Shown here: piece by piece, positions 17,563 to 25,314 of the stretch | How the letters are laid out: each line of letters begins with the position of its first letter | Numbering within the stretch: the stretch's first letter is position 1 | NCBI GenBank assembly: GCA_965243605.1 | Contig: CBDEVQ010000025.1 | Location: 1-64,000, forward strand | Length of the DNA: 64,000 nucleotides | Direction of reading: 5' to 3' | Source: JBMYYR01 sp965243605 | GTDB lineage: Bacteria; Bacteroidota; Bacteroidia; Flavobacteriales; CAJXXR01 | Notes under the pieces: model-generated | What the model was told of the DNA's origin: nothing | The model's database searches: none | What the model saw: the letters and a program-made list of their open reading frames with translations, nothing else | Program-made: the position numbers and the translations under genes

Positions 17563-18267
17563 GTGGATAGAATACAGAAAAAAATTAAAAGAGAAGTAAT
17601 TGAAGAGTTGTTTGTAACCATTCCGCCAGGAACTGTTGATATGAGAGACGATAGAACAAAAGAAACTTGGTCGGTTGAAATAAACTCTTTTGAACTCTTT
17701 AAATACCCAGTATCACAAGATTTATATAAAGCAGTAACTGAATTGAATCCTTCGACATTTAAAGGAGATAAATTACCAGTTGAAACCGTTTCTTGGATTG
17801 AAGCGGTTAATTTTTGTAATGACTTATCTGAATCTTTTGGAAGAGTCAAATGCTACAACATAGACTTAGAAATTGAAAAAGTAACTTTGGATTTAAAGGC
17901 TAATGGATTTCGATTACCAACGGAAGCGGAATGGCAGTATGCCTGTCAGGCCGGAACTAAGGGTATTAGGCATGGAGAATTGAATGAAATTGCGTGGTTT
18001 AAAGAAAACTCAAATAATCGAACTCAAGAAGTTGGACAAAAGAAAGCTAACGAATGGGGCCTTTATGATATGTTGGGTAATGTTTGGGAATGGTGTTCAG
18101 ATGTATATGATGAAACAGTTTACGGAACGTATCGCGTTTTTCGCGGTGGCGGTTGGTACGATCAAGAAAGGAGTATTATGGCAACAACTCGAAGAAGAAG
18201 TCACCCTTATTCGTTCAAGATTGATGACTTGGGGTTTAGAGTAGCGACTAACACTAAAATCGAATAA
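17563..18267 (+). CDS. SUMF1/FGE-like protein lacking the catalytic cysteines
   Basis: A 234-residue FGE-sulfatase (SUMF1) domain protein. The fold is clear from FRLPTEAEWQYACQAGT, MLGNVWEWCSDVYDE, FRGGGWYD and the terminal DLGFRVATN. Formylglycine-generating enzymes carry two catalytic cysteines in the RGGS…C…C segment near the end. Here that segment (GGGWYDQERSIMATTRRRSH) has none, so sulfatase-activating activity is unlikely. It is more like the structural or other-oxidase branches of the superfamily. No signal peptide is visible, so it is probably cytoplasmic. The start is a GTG at 17563, supported only by the open frame. Confidence 0.8.
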   Translation: MDRIQKKIKREVIEELFVTIPPGTVDMRDDRTKETWSVEINSFELFKYPVSQDLYKAVTELNPSTFKGDKLPVETVSWIEAVNFCNDLSESFGRVKCYNIDLEIEKVTLDLKANGFRLPTEAEWQYACQAGTKGIRHGELNEIAWFKENSNNRTQEVGQKKANEWGLYDMLGNVWEWCSDVYDETVYGTYRVFRGGGWYDQERSIMATTRRRSHPYSFKIDDLGFRVATNTKIE

Positions 18268-19058
18268 ATAATATTGCCTGTATATGAAATCATAACACGC
18301 TGGGGGATGCTACATTTTATATATTAAACAATTCCTACAAACGAAAAAAACTAATGGACATTAATGTATCATATTACTTACCCTCTCTAAGCGTAGTTTG
18401 TAACTACGCTTCACTATATTTCCGAAATGATGAATCCCACCTCTGATTTTGAATGCGTTGATACCTAATCGTAGTTTGCAAGGCTCTTTTATACATCTTT
18501 GTGTATTTAAACCTTTTTACTAGAAAGGTTTCTGGTCAAAATTAAGATTTAGAGAACGTAGAGACGAAATGGCGTTTGTTAGTGATGAAGTCGTAACAAA
18601 AGTAGCCTGTAGTCTCGAAAGAGAACGTTGCTTAGCAAACTCCTTATTTTGACAAGAATTTTGAATCCTTTTTTTCGATTGAAAAAGGATTAGCCTAAGC
18701 GGCTTAAGCGCCGAAGTGTAATAAAGAAAGAAAATTATCAACAATATTGTATAACATAGCCTTTGAAACTACGCTTCACTATATTTCCGAAATGATGAAC
18801 ACCAACATTTATGCTAGCCTTTTCCTTTTAAGTTTCCCATTTAGGGCCCATAATATTGATATAGGTTAGTTGCTTAATATGTAAATTAAAAATGTGAAAA
18901 ACGTCGAGACACTTTACAACAAGATATATTGAGGATCTACAGAGTAAATGTAATTTCTAAACACCATATAGGAATACGCTTAAAGGCCTTAACTGAAAGA
19001 CCAAGCATTTACCAAATATCAAATCAATACCTGTAACTCTACTAAGAACATTCAAAAC
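18268..19058. other. Non-coding region with a 33-bp direct repeat and a hairpin
   Basis: No convincing gene is seen in this 0.8 kb. A 33-bp sequence beginning AACTACGCTTCACTATATTT occurs identically at 18402-18434 and 18767-18799. The first copy is also the right arm of a hairpin, AAGCGTAGTT-TGT-AACTACGCTT, at 18389-18411. A short minus-strand frame at 18520-18744 has no protein-like character. The layout suggests remnants of a small non-autonomous element or dispersed intergenic repeat. Confidence 0.6.
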
Positions 19059-19958
19059 TTATTTTTTTGTTTCTGTTGATTTACCAAGCGGATACATCTC
19101 TTGATGAATAAAATCCTTAGGAAAATCTTCATCATTATCAAACCCTAATTCAAGGTCACGGCCAGAGTGTGGAATATAATTAGTTCTAAAGATATAATCC
19201 CAAATGCTTAATGAAATTCCAAAATTCATTCCGTGTTTATGAGAAGGAGGTAAATCTTTAGCATGGTGCCAAATATGCATCTCAGCAGAATTAAAAAGGT
19301 ATTTAAAAGGACCAAGAGGTATCTTGAAATTGGCATGATTTAAATGCCCAATAACTATGGTGAAAAAGTGAACTAAGACCACCTCTTCAACTTCAAAACC
19401 ACCAATAAAAGCAAGAGGAAGGTATAGCATGGTTCTATACACTAAGGTCTCCATCCAGTGATAGCGTAAATGAGCTGCAAACCCCATTTCTTTAACTGAA
19501 TGGTGAACTTTATGGAAGTTCCAAAGAAATGGTACACGGTGTAAAATAACATGGGTACACCATTGAATAAAATCGGTAATTAAAAAGAAAACCAATAAAG
19601 ATAGGGGTACACCAAATTCATCAACATCAAACAATTGTAAATCGGAAATTTCTAATCCAACTGTGCCTAATAATTCTTTAAATAGGAGTTCAACTGTATT
19701 CGAAAATGCTATGAATACAATAAGGTTAAACAAGTAAAAATTAAAGAACATATAAAACAAATCTAAAAAGAAATCTTTTCGAAATACCTTTTGGTTTTTG
19801 CGCCAAGGTCTAATAAGTTCTAAACCAAATACAGCAATAGAAATAATAATTATATCGTAAAAGTAATTTTCAAACTTGGGGTTTGTAATTTCTTGTAGGA
19901 TATAATTAAAATATCCGGTATAGGATTGCTTTATAGTTTCTAGTATGGTACTTATCAT
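19059..19958 (-). CDS. Sterol desaturase / fatty-acid hydroxylase family membrane protein
   Basis: A 299-residue integral-membrane di-iron oxygenase of the fatty acid hydroxylase superfamily. The histidine boxes are visible: HVILH (136-140), HKVHH (149-153), LRYHWMET (167 region) and HIWHH (228-232). They are surrounded by four to five hydrophobic segments. Such enzymes hydroxylate or desaturate lipids; the substrate is unknown. It lies downstream of the arsenosugar operon on the same strand but is separated from arsM by the strong hairpin at 19992-20033, so it is probably transcribed on its own. A role in arsenolipid formation would be speculation. Confidence 0.88.
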   Translation of the reverse strand: MISTILETIKQSYTGYFNYILQEITNPKFENYFYDIIIISIAVFGLELIRPWRKNQKVFRKDFFLDLFYMFFNFYLFNLIVFIAFSNTVELLFKELLGTVGLEISDLQLFDVDEFGVPLSLLVFFLITDFIQWCTHVILHRVPFLWNFHKVHHSVKEMGFAAHLRYHWMETLVYRTMLYLPLAFIGGFEVEEVVLVHFFTIVIGHLNHANFKIPLGPFKYLFNSAEMHIWHHAKDLPPSHKHGMNFGISLSIWDYIFRTNYIPHSGRDLELGFDNDEDFPKDFIHQEMYPLGKSTETKK

Positions 19959-19991
19959 ATACTCTAAGTTAATATATATGTTTTAAACTTC

Positions 19992-20033
19992 AAAAAAAAT
20001 GGTAGTTTGCCTAAGCAAACTACCATTTTTTTT
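19992..20033. terminator. Strong bidirectional intrinsic terminator
   Basis: A 19-bp perfect stem containing ATGGTAGTTTGC and its complement with a 4-nt loop (CTAA), flanked by A8 and T8 runs. It closes the arsenosugar operon after arsM. Confidence 0.9.
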
Positions 20034-20046
20034 ATTTTATATCAGA

Positions 20047-21015
20047 TTAGCAACATCCACCACCATCGTAATGGTAAGTTGATTCTGTTATATAAATATC
20101 CTTTCGGTTTAAGCTTGCCAAGGCCCCAGCTGTTTTATCGCAAACGGCTAACGGTTGGTTTTGCAATAATACGTGACCTTTTTTATCATCTAGGTGATCT
20201 TCATCACCAAAGTAAATAGCTGTTTTACCAGTAAACACACATGGACCATCTGGTTGCATTGGATCTTTAATAGCACAAACCTCTATACTTTCAATAAAAA
20301 TATTTTTATTGGTATTGTAATGGTTTGGTGTTAACATTCTGTATGGGCGCTTTGCACGAATTTCAATCGTTGCAAATCCAACATCAGTTAACGCTTTAAT
20401 ATAGTCTTTCATTGGGATAGACCCACTTAAACACAACGCTCTTAGCTTATCATCATTCCTTAACTCATCAGACATTTCATCTTCACAAATAGGATCAGAC
20501 ATAACCAATCGTCCACCAGGTTTTAATACACGGTACATCTCTTTTAAAGCCAATTTTAAATCTTCTATCTTAAAGATATTAAACAGACAATTTTGAGCGG
20601 CAACATCTATACTAGAGTCTTCTACAGGAAGCGAAAGGGCATCACCTTTTTTAAGTTCTACAAAATCCGATTTAAACCAAGGGTTCATTTTTTCAGCCTC
20701 TTCAAAGTTTTTTCGTGAAGCTTCAAGCATTTCGTCAACAACGTCTACACCTACAACTCCACCTTTTTGTCTAGAGAAATATGAGAATTGTAATAATTCC
20801 ATACCTCCACCAACACCTACGTATAGGATTTTTGGATTTCTGACTAAATCTCGTGGATTCACTGTACTTCCACAACCATAATTCATGTCTAACATGATTC
20901 CTGGAATTTCTAATTCAGGAAAAGACCAAACGGGTGTTGTTGTACAACACAATCCAACATCTGGTGTTAAGGCTGCTTCTTTATATAAATCGTTTGTTGC
21001 GTTTAAGTATGACAT
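20047..21015 (-). CDS. arsM: Arsenosugar biosynthesis arsenite methyltransferase ArsM
   Basis: A 322-residue SAM-dependent methyltransferase of the arsenosugar ArsM type. The SAM-binding motif is ILYVGVGGGMELLQF, with later motifs GDALSLPVEDSSIDV and LKPGGRLVMSDPI. Cysteines likely to bind As(III) lie in VGLCCTTTP near the N-terminus, NYGCGS, and a C-terminal GGGCC. It methylates arsenite as the first steps toward dimethylarsenosugars. It is the last gene of the operon, 3 bp after the nucleoside phosphorylase gene, and is followed by a strong terminator. Family assignment rests on the characteristic Cys pattern and on the neighbouring arsS. Confidence 0.92.
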   Translation of the reverse strand: MSYLNATNDLYKEAALTPDVGLCCTTTPVWSFPELEIPGIMLDMNYGCGSTVNPRDLVRNPKILYVGVGGGMELLQFSYFSRQKGGVVGVDVVDEMLEASRKNFEEAEKMNPWFKSDFVELKKGDALSLPVEDSSIDVAAQNCLFNIFKIEDLKLALKEMYRVLKPGGRLVMSDPICEDEMSDELRNDDKLRALCLSGSIPMKDYIKALTDVGFATIEIRAKRPYRMLTPNHYNTNKNIFIESIEVCAIKDPMQPDGPCVFTGKTAIYFGDEDHLDDKKGHVLLQNQPLAVCDKTAGALASLNRKDIYITESTYHYDGGGCC

Positions 21016-21018
21016 ATT

Positions 21019-21831
21019 TTAAAGGGTTTTTATCAGCTCTCTAAAGAGAACAATCATTTTGGGTTCGGCAACAGATGCTGCTTCTATAATATCTTCTATT
21101 TTAACTTTGGCTAAATTGTCTGGGTCGCACTCATCGGTTAATACAGACACGGCAGCACAAGGTAAATTCATGTGGTTGGCTACTATTACTTCAGGAACAG
21201 TACTCATTCCTACAGCATCAGCGCCAATATTTCTTAAGTAACGGTATTCTGCTCTCGTTTCTAGTTGAGGTCCTGGTACAGATACATATACCCCTTCGTG
21301 TAAGGTAATGTTTTGCGCTTTGGCAATCGTTTTTAAAGCCTTATTTAGAGCTAAAGAATATGGTTCGGCCATATCTACAAAACGAGGTCCTAGTTCATCT
21401 ATATTTTTTCCTAAAAGAGGACTTCCACCTTGTAGGTTAATATGATCGTCTATAAGCATGATTTCAGATTTTTTAAAGTCTAAATTCATAGCTCCTGCCG
21501 CATTAGATAATAATAAGTGCTTTACACCTAGTAGTTTAAAGACACGAATAGGGTAGGTGATTTGCTCATAGCTATATCCTTCATATAAATGGAAACGCCC
21601 TTGCATAACAACCACTTTTTTACCTTCTAAGGTTCCAAAAATTAGTTTTCCAGAATGAAACTCTACTGTAGCTTCAGGAAAATGAGGAATATCTGTATAC
21701 TCTATAGAATGTAAAATGTCAATTTCATCAATTAATTGTCCTAGTCCTGTACCTAATACAATACCAACGTCTGGACTATTAAAACCTTTATCTTCTAAAA
21801 ATGAAACCGTTTCTTTTATTTGTGCTAACAT
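21019..21831 (-). CDS. Purine nucleoside phosphorylase (trimeric PNP type)
   Basis: A 270-residue purine nucleoside phosphorylase of the trimeric type. It has the phosphate-binding GLGTGLG-like start (VLGTGLGQL), the ribose/phosphate region MQGRFHLYEGYS, the NAAGAMN motif, and the base-contacting GVYVSVPGPQLETRAEYRYL and VGMSTVPEVIVAN. It cleaves purine nucleosides with phosphate. In arsenosugar clusters a phosphorylase of this kind is thought to remove adenine from the 5'-deoxy-arsinoyl-adenosine made by ArsS. That role is known from operon context in the literature rather than shown here. It overlaps the upstream glycosyltransferase by 7 bp. Confidence 0.92.
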   Translation of the reverse strand: MLAQIKETVSFLEDKGFNSPDVGIVLGTGLGQLIDEIDILHSIEYTDIPHFPEATVEFHSGKLIFGTLEGKKVVVMQGRFHLYEGYSYEQITYPIRVFKLLGVKHLLLSNAAGAMNLDFKKSEIMLIDDHINLQGGSPLLGKNIDELGPRFVDMAEPYSLALNKALKTIAKAQNITLHEGVYVSVPGPQLETRAEYRYLRNIGADAVGMSTVPEVIVANHMNLPCAAVSVLTDECDPDNLAKVKIEDIIEAASVAEPKMIVLFRELIKTL

Positions 21832-22463
21832 GTTTTTTCTTGATTATAAGATGCTAAATTATACTTTAGAATCATGTGACTATCCTTAATATCGCTTACG
21901 TAATCGATATCATTTAATTCGGACAGCAATTTATAGCTTTGATTCATTTCAGCCAAATTCGAAACCGTAGATTTCAGGACAGTTTCGGTCCCCCATGCTT
22001 TATTTTTAAAAAGAGGTTCAATAAGTTTAGATAATCCTAATAAATAGTACCCTCCATCTACAGCAGGACCTATTACCACATTGGTGCTTTTTAAGGCATT
22101 AAATGCATGGTTTATTTGGTCAGAAGTTAATTCAAGAATATCGCTTCCAATAATAGCAATGTTTTCATAGCCAGCATTAAAACCTTCTTTAAAGGCGTTT
22201 AACATTTTTAGTCCTAAATCATCGCCTTTTTGTAACAACTTTGTAAACTTGTCTTTTGTCCACATGTCATTTTGCTGTATAGATTCCGAATAGAATAAAT
22301 AACGGTCAGCTTTTACATTTATCGCAATATCATGGGTATGTTTAAGCAAATCTTTATAGATGGCCAAGGCGGTTTCGTTACCAACATCTTTAGCTAATCT
22401 AGATTTTACTTTCCCTAGTTCAGGGTTTCTTGTAAATATGATTAGTAGATTTTTATTTGTCAT
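21825..22463 (-). CDS. TIGR04282-type arsenosugar biosynthesis glycosyltransferase
   Basis: A 212-residue GT-A-fold protein of the DUF2064/TIGR04282 family. It starts LLIIFTRNPELGKVKSRLAK, which resembles a nucleotide-sugar-binding loop, and has IAIIGSDILELTSDQI as the metal/nucleotide strand and VVIGPAVDGGYYLLGLS. It is expected to attach the aglycone or exchange the sugar substituent during arsenosugar synthesis. It overlaps the purine nucleoside phosphorylase start by 7 bp. In the repaired rhodanese frame it also overlaps that gene's end by 11 bp, showing tight translational coupling. Confidence 0.9.
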   Translation of the reverse strand: MTNKNLLIIFTRNPELGKVKSRLAKDVGNETALAIYKDLLKHTHDIAINVKADRYLFYSESIQQNDMWTKDKFTKLLQKGDDLGLKMLNAFKEGFNAGYENIAIIGSDILELTSDQINHAFNALKSTNVVIGPAVDGGYYLLGLSKLIEPLFKNKAWGTETVLKSTVSNLAEMNQSYKLLSELNDIDYVSDIKDSHMILKYNLASYNQEKTC

Positions 22464-22954
22464 AAATCTTATTTCCTTTTTCTAACCATACACTCCATTC
22501 TTTAGAGAAGGTATGTACGTCTTCAGTAGATTCTTGTCTTATATTAACTAAAGGATTCTCTTGGTTTGCCCATTGAAAAAATCCCACCATATACATTCTT
22601 AACGTTGGTATAACCTAAGTTTTGAAGTTTCTCTCCAATTTTTTCACTTCTTACACCTATGGAACAATATACGGCAATGGGTTTATCTTTATTTGGGTGA
22701 TTATTAACAAATGTATCGGCATTAAAATAATCAAATCCTACACACTGTGCACCTTCAATATGGCTGGTTTTAAACTCGTCCATTTCGCGGGCATCTAATA
22801 CTAAATATTCTTTTTTATGGTCTTCTAATGTGGATACTGAAATGGTATCTACACTAAACGATATTAATGCATTGATCTTTTTCTCAAAATTTTTATCCTG
22901 AGAAAAAGCCAATGCAGATATTAGAAAATATAATAGTGTGAGTTGTCGTTTCAT
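22453..22954 (-). pseudogene. Secreted rhodanese-like protein of the arsenosugar operon, frameshifted near the C-terminus
   Basis: The protein has a Sec signal peptide (cleavage near AFSQ) and a rhodanese domain with DAREMDEFKTSHIEGA and the active-site loop CSIGVRS (Cys97). The frame as written stops at 22544 after GGIFSMGKPRESFS. Deleting one base from the six-base A run (plus strand) at 22576-22581 restores GGIFQWANQENPLVN and a C-terminal KEWSVWLEKGNKIY segment. The repaired 166-residue protein ends at 22453, inside the next gene. That ending is typical of this subfamily, so the truncated form is probably the artefact. It is probably periplasmic; sulfur transfer or redox handling of arsenic-thiol species is possible but unproven. 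Confidence 0.8.
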
Positions 22955-22956
22955 AA

Positions 22957-24030
22957 TTAGTTGGTTACGCTACCTTGGCAGCTAGACCCAGAACCTGCTG
23001 TACATCCATAACAATGTTGAGAGATGCGAATGGTTCTTTTATTTAATTCTTCAAGGTTAAAGTCTTTAAGATGTTTCCCTTTAGAAGAGACTTTAAGGTC
23101 AAGCATTTGGTTAAAGTCACAATCGAATAAATATCCATCCCAGCTCACAGAAAGCGTGTTTTTACACATCACATTTTCTACAGCCATTGGGTTGTAAGCA
23201 TCAATTAAAGCATCCATATATTCTTCATAGTTATCCGTTTTTATTAGGTATTCTAAAAAACGACTAACCGGAAGGTTCGTAATGGCAAACAAGCTATTAA
23301 AATCGATATTAAAATCTTCTTTTAAGGCAATTTTAAAGTCATTCTCTAACTCATCTTGGTTTCCTGGTAAAAAGGCTCCAGAAGGGTTATACACTAAATC
23401 CAATTGTAGTCCACTTCCTTCAACTCCATACCCAACGTCATTAAGCATTTGTAATGCTTTTATAGAGGCATCAAAAACACCATTACCGCGTTGTTTATCG
23501 GTCTGGTTCCTTTTATAAAAAGGTAAGGAAGAAACCACATGTATATTATGTTTTTTGAAAAACTCTGGTAAATCGTAATACTTTTTATTGGCTCTAATAA
23601 TGGTAAGGTTAGAGCGAACAATAAAATCTTTAATTCCAACCTTAGATGCTTCCTCAACAAACCATCTAAAATTAGGGTTCATTTCTGGAGCTCCACCTGT
23701 TAAGTCTAATGTTGTAGCACCAGACTGTTTTAAGACATCTAAACACATTTGCATGGTTTCTTTAGTCATAATCTCTTTACGGTCTGGACCAGCATCTACA
23801 TGACAATGGGCACAAACCTGATTACACATATAACCCACGTTAATTTGAAAAATGTCTAGTCCTGTTGGCTTTAAAGGGAATTGTTTACTCTGTTGTAAAC
23901 GGTCTTTAAAGGTAGGCAGTTCACCACTCTTAAAAACATCTCCGTTTAACCACTCCAGTTGTTTTTCTGTAGAGGCCAGCGGATTATTTATTCCATGTAA
24001 TGATTTAACAGGTGTTTTATTTGGTTTCAA
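22957..24030 (-). CDS. arsS: Arsenosugar biosynthesis radical SAM protein ArsS
   Basis: A 357-residue radical SAM enzyme. The cluster-binding motif is CNQVCAHC (Cys69, Cys73, Cys76), followed by the glycine-rich LTGGAPEMNP SAM region. The C-terminus carries extra cysteines (SWDGYLFDCDFNQML and CYGCTAGSGSSC) in a SPASM-like arrangement. ArsS joins the 5'-deoxyadenosyl group to dimethylarsenic, forming the carbon-arsenic bond of the arsenosugar precursor (established for the family). It lies 2 bp upstream of the rhodanese start and 18 bp after the AhpD-like gene. The presence of arsM, arsS and the phosphorylase makes the pathway assignment secure. Confidence 0.94.
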   Translation of the reverse strand: MKPNKTPVKSLHGINNPLASTEKQLEWLNGDVFKSGELPTFKDRLQQSKQFPLKPTGLDIFQINVGYMCNQVCAHCHVDAGPDRKEIMTKETMQMCLDVLKQSGATTLDLTGGAPEMNPNFRWFVEEASKVGIKDFIVRSNLTIIRANKKYYDLPEFFKKHNIHVVSSLPFYKRNQTDKQRGNGVFDASIKALQMLNDVGYGVEGSGLQLDLVYNPSGAFLPGNQDELENDFKIALKEDFNIDFNSLFAITNLPVSRFLEYLIKTDNYEEYMDALIDAYNPMAVENVMCKNTLSVSWDGYLFDCDFNQMLDLKVSSKGKHLKDFNLEELNKRTIRISQHCYGCTAGSGSSCQGSVTN

Positions 24031-24048
24031 GATTCTTATGGTTTGGGG

Positions 24049-24390
24049 TTACATACTTAATTTATCGTACTTACTCATCATTTGCACACTGTGTACTAAG
24101 GTTGCACCAGATTTAATAGCGGCAGCAACATGTACGGCTTCCATCATTTCTTCTTTTTCTAGTCCGCGCTTTAATCCATCTTGTGTGTAAGCATCAATAC
24201 AATACGCACATTGTACGGTATGAGAAACGGCTAAAGCGATTAATGATTTTTCACGGGCTGTAAGCGCACCTTCTTCGAAAACTTTACCATAGTATTCGAA
24301 AAATTTTTCACCTAATTCTTCATCCCATTCTGTAATGTTTCCAAATTTCTTTAAGTCTTTTGGGTCGTAATATGATTTTGTAATGGCCAT
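24049..24390 (-). CDS. AhpD-like arsenosugar biosynthesis-associated peroxidase-like protein
   Basis: A 113-residue carboxymuconolactone-decarboxylase/AhpD-fold protein. The redox CxxC is CAYC (Cys61 and Cys64), followed by IDAYTQDGLKRG and HVAAAIKSGATLVHS. This short form with an N-terminal SYYDPKDLKKFGNI segment is the type found in arsenosugar operons. It may reduce or protect thiol- or arsenic-bearing intermediates; the exact reaction is unknown. It lies between the DUF547 gene and arsS in the same operon. Confidence 0.9.
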   Translation of the reverse strand: MAITKSYYDPKDLKKFGNITEWDEELGEKFFEYYGKVFEEGALTAREKSLIALAVSHTVQCAYCIDAYTQDGLKRGLEKEEMMEAVHVAAAIKSGATLVHSVQMMSKYDKLSM

Positions 24391-24413
24391 AATGTTTTTA
24401 AATAAATGTAAGT

Positions 24414-25118
24414 TTATTTTTTGTTTAAAGTCCAGTTATACTCCAAAAATCCTAGGTTGGCAGAAGGTTTTATTTTGGTTTTTGCGTAACGGTTAATATA
24501 TTCGGTTAAGGTTGAGCTTTTTGTGAAATCGCCTTTAAACCATTCAAATATTTTTGAAAGCTTCGGGTTTGATTGATCTAGCGTATTACGTTTTGGGTCG
24601 TTAATAAAATCACCCATTAATATTTCAAGTTTTGTTTCTACATTACTTTCTGTAAAAGCATAATTTGGAATAGGAGGGCAAGAAAAAGAGGCACAGTTAA
24701 TTCCTACATGAATTCTAGGATCGTTAAAATCTTTTCTTAATACTTCATGCTCTACATCGTTAAGATCTAACGTACGCCCAGCAGCATGTACAAACTTTAT
24801 TTTCCATGCATTATTATCTCCATCTTTAATGTCCATAATGCTGTTTAATGGATAATGCTCTACAATAAGTTTTACCGTAAACGCATTATATACATTCATC
24901 CAAAAGGCCTTCTTTTTATTGGCAGACCAAGAGGAGATGTCTACATCTTTAACGTAAGAAATATAATTATTTAAATGTGTAGGGTTTGCTTTAATAGCGG
25001 CATAATCAACCTCACCAGTAGACGACACATGGGTCTTAAGCACGGTGTTTAATTCGTTGGTTTGCGCAACTGATATTTGTATGATAAAAGCGGCTAGAGC
25101 TAAAATTATCTTTTTCAT
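24414..25118 (-). CDS. DUF547 domain-containing secreted protein, first gene of the arsenosugar operon
   Basis: A 234-residue protein with a Sec signal peptide (cleavage near ISVAQ) and a DUF547 domain. Visible family motifs are KKKAFWMNVYNAFTVKLIVEHYP, DLNDVEHEVLRKDFNDPRIH and GINCASFSCPP, the last with two conserved cysteines. DUF547 proteins resemble papain/transglutaminase-like folds, but the function is not known. It is the promoter-proximal gene, 23 bp before the AhpD-like gene, and is divergent from the large T9SS protein at 25315. Confidence 0.88.
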   Translation of the reverse strand: MKKIILALAAFIIQISVAQTNELNTVLKTHVSSTGEVDYAAIKANPTHLNNYISYVKDVDISSWSANKKKAFWMNVYNAFTVKLIVEHYPLNSIMDIKDGDNNAWKIKFVHAAGRTLDLNDVEHEVLRKDFNDPRIHVGINCASFSCPPIPNYAFTESNVETKLEILMGDFINDPKRNTLDQSNPKLSKIFEWFKGDFTKSSTLTEYINRYAKTKIKPSANLGFLEYNWTLNKK

Positions 25119-25294
25119 ATAATTCTTTTGTTTGGGTGTTCGACGGAGATAGATTTATTTCATTACAAAAAAAGAAGATTTTTTATGTTTTTTTTTAAAA
25201 AAGCTTAGTTTAATGTTCATGATAACCTGTAATATAAGAATTTCGAGTCTAAGTATAAATTGTAATCTAAATGTGTTTATGCGTTATCTTTTTA

Positions 25295-25302
25295 TATTTT
25301 TG
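25295..25302 (+). promoter_or_regulatory. Possible -7 promoter element (TATTTTTG)
   Basis: TATTTTTG fits TAnnTTTG and lies 12 bp before the ATG at 25315, so a nearly leaderless transcript would start just upstream. No clear -33 TTG is seen. Confidence 0.4.
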
Positions 25303-25314
25303 TGAAAAAAAATA

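Noticed and set aside
18520..18744. Minus-strand frame of 74 codons
   Set aside because: The sequence has no protein-like composition, no start context and lies in a repeat-containing non-coding region.
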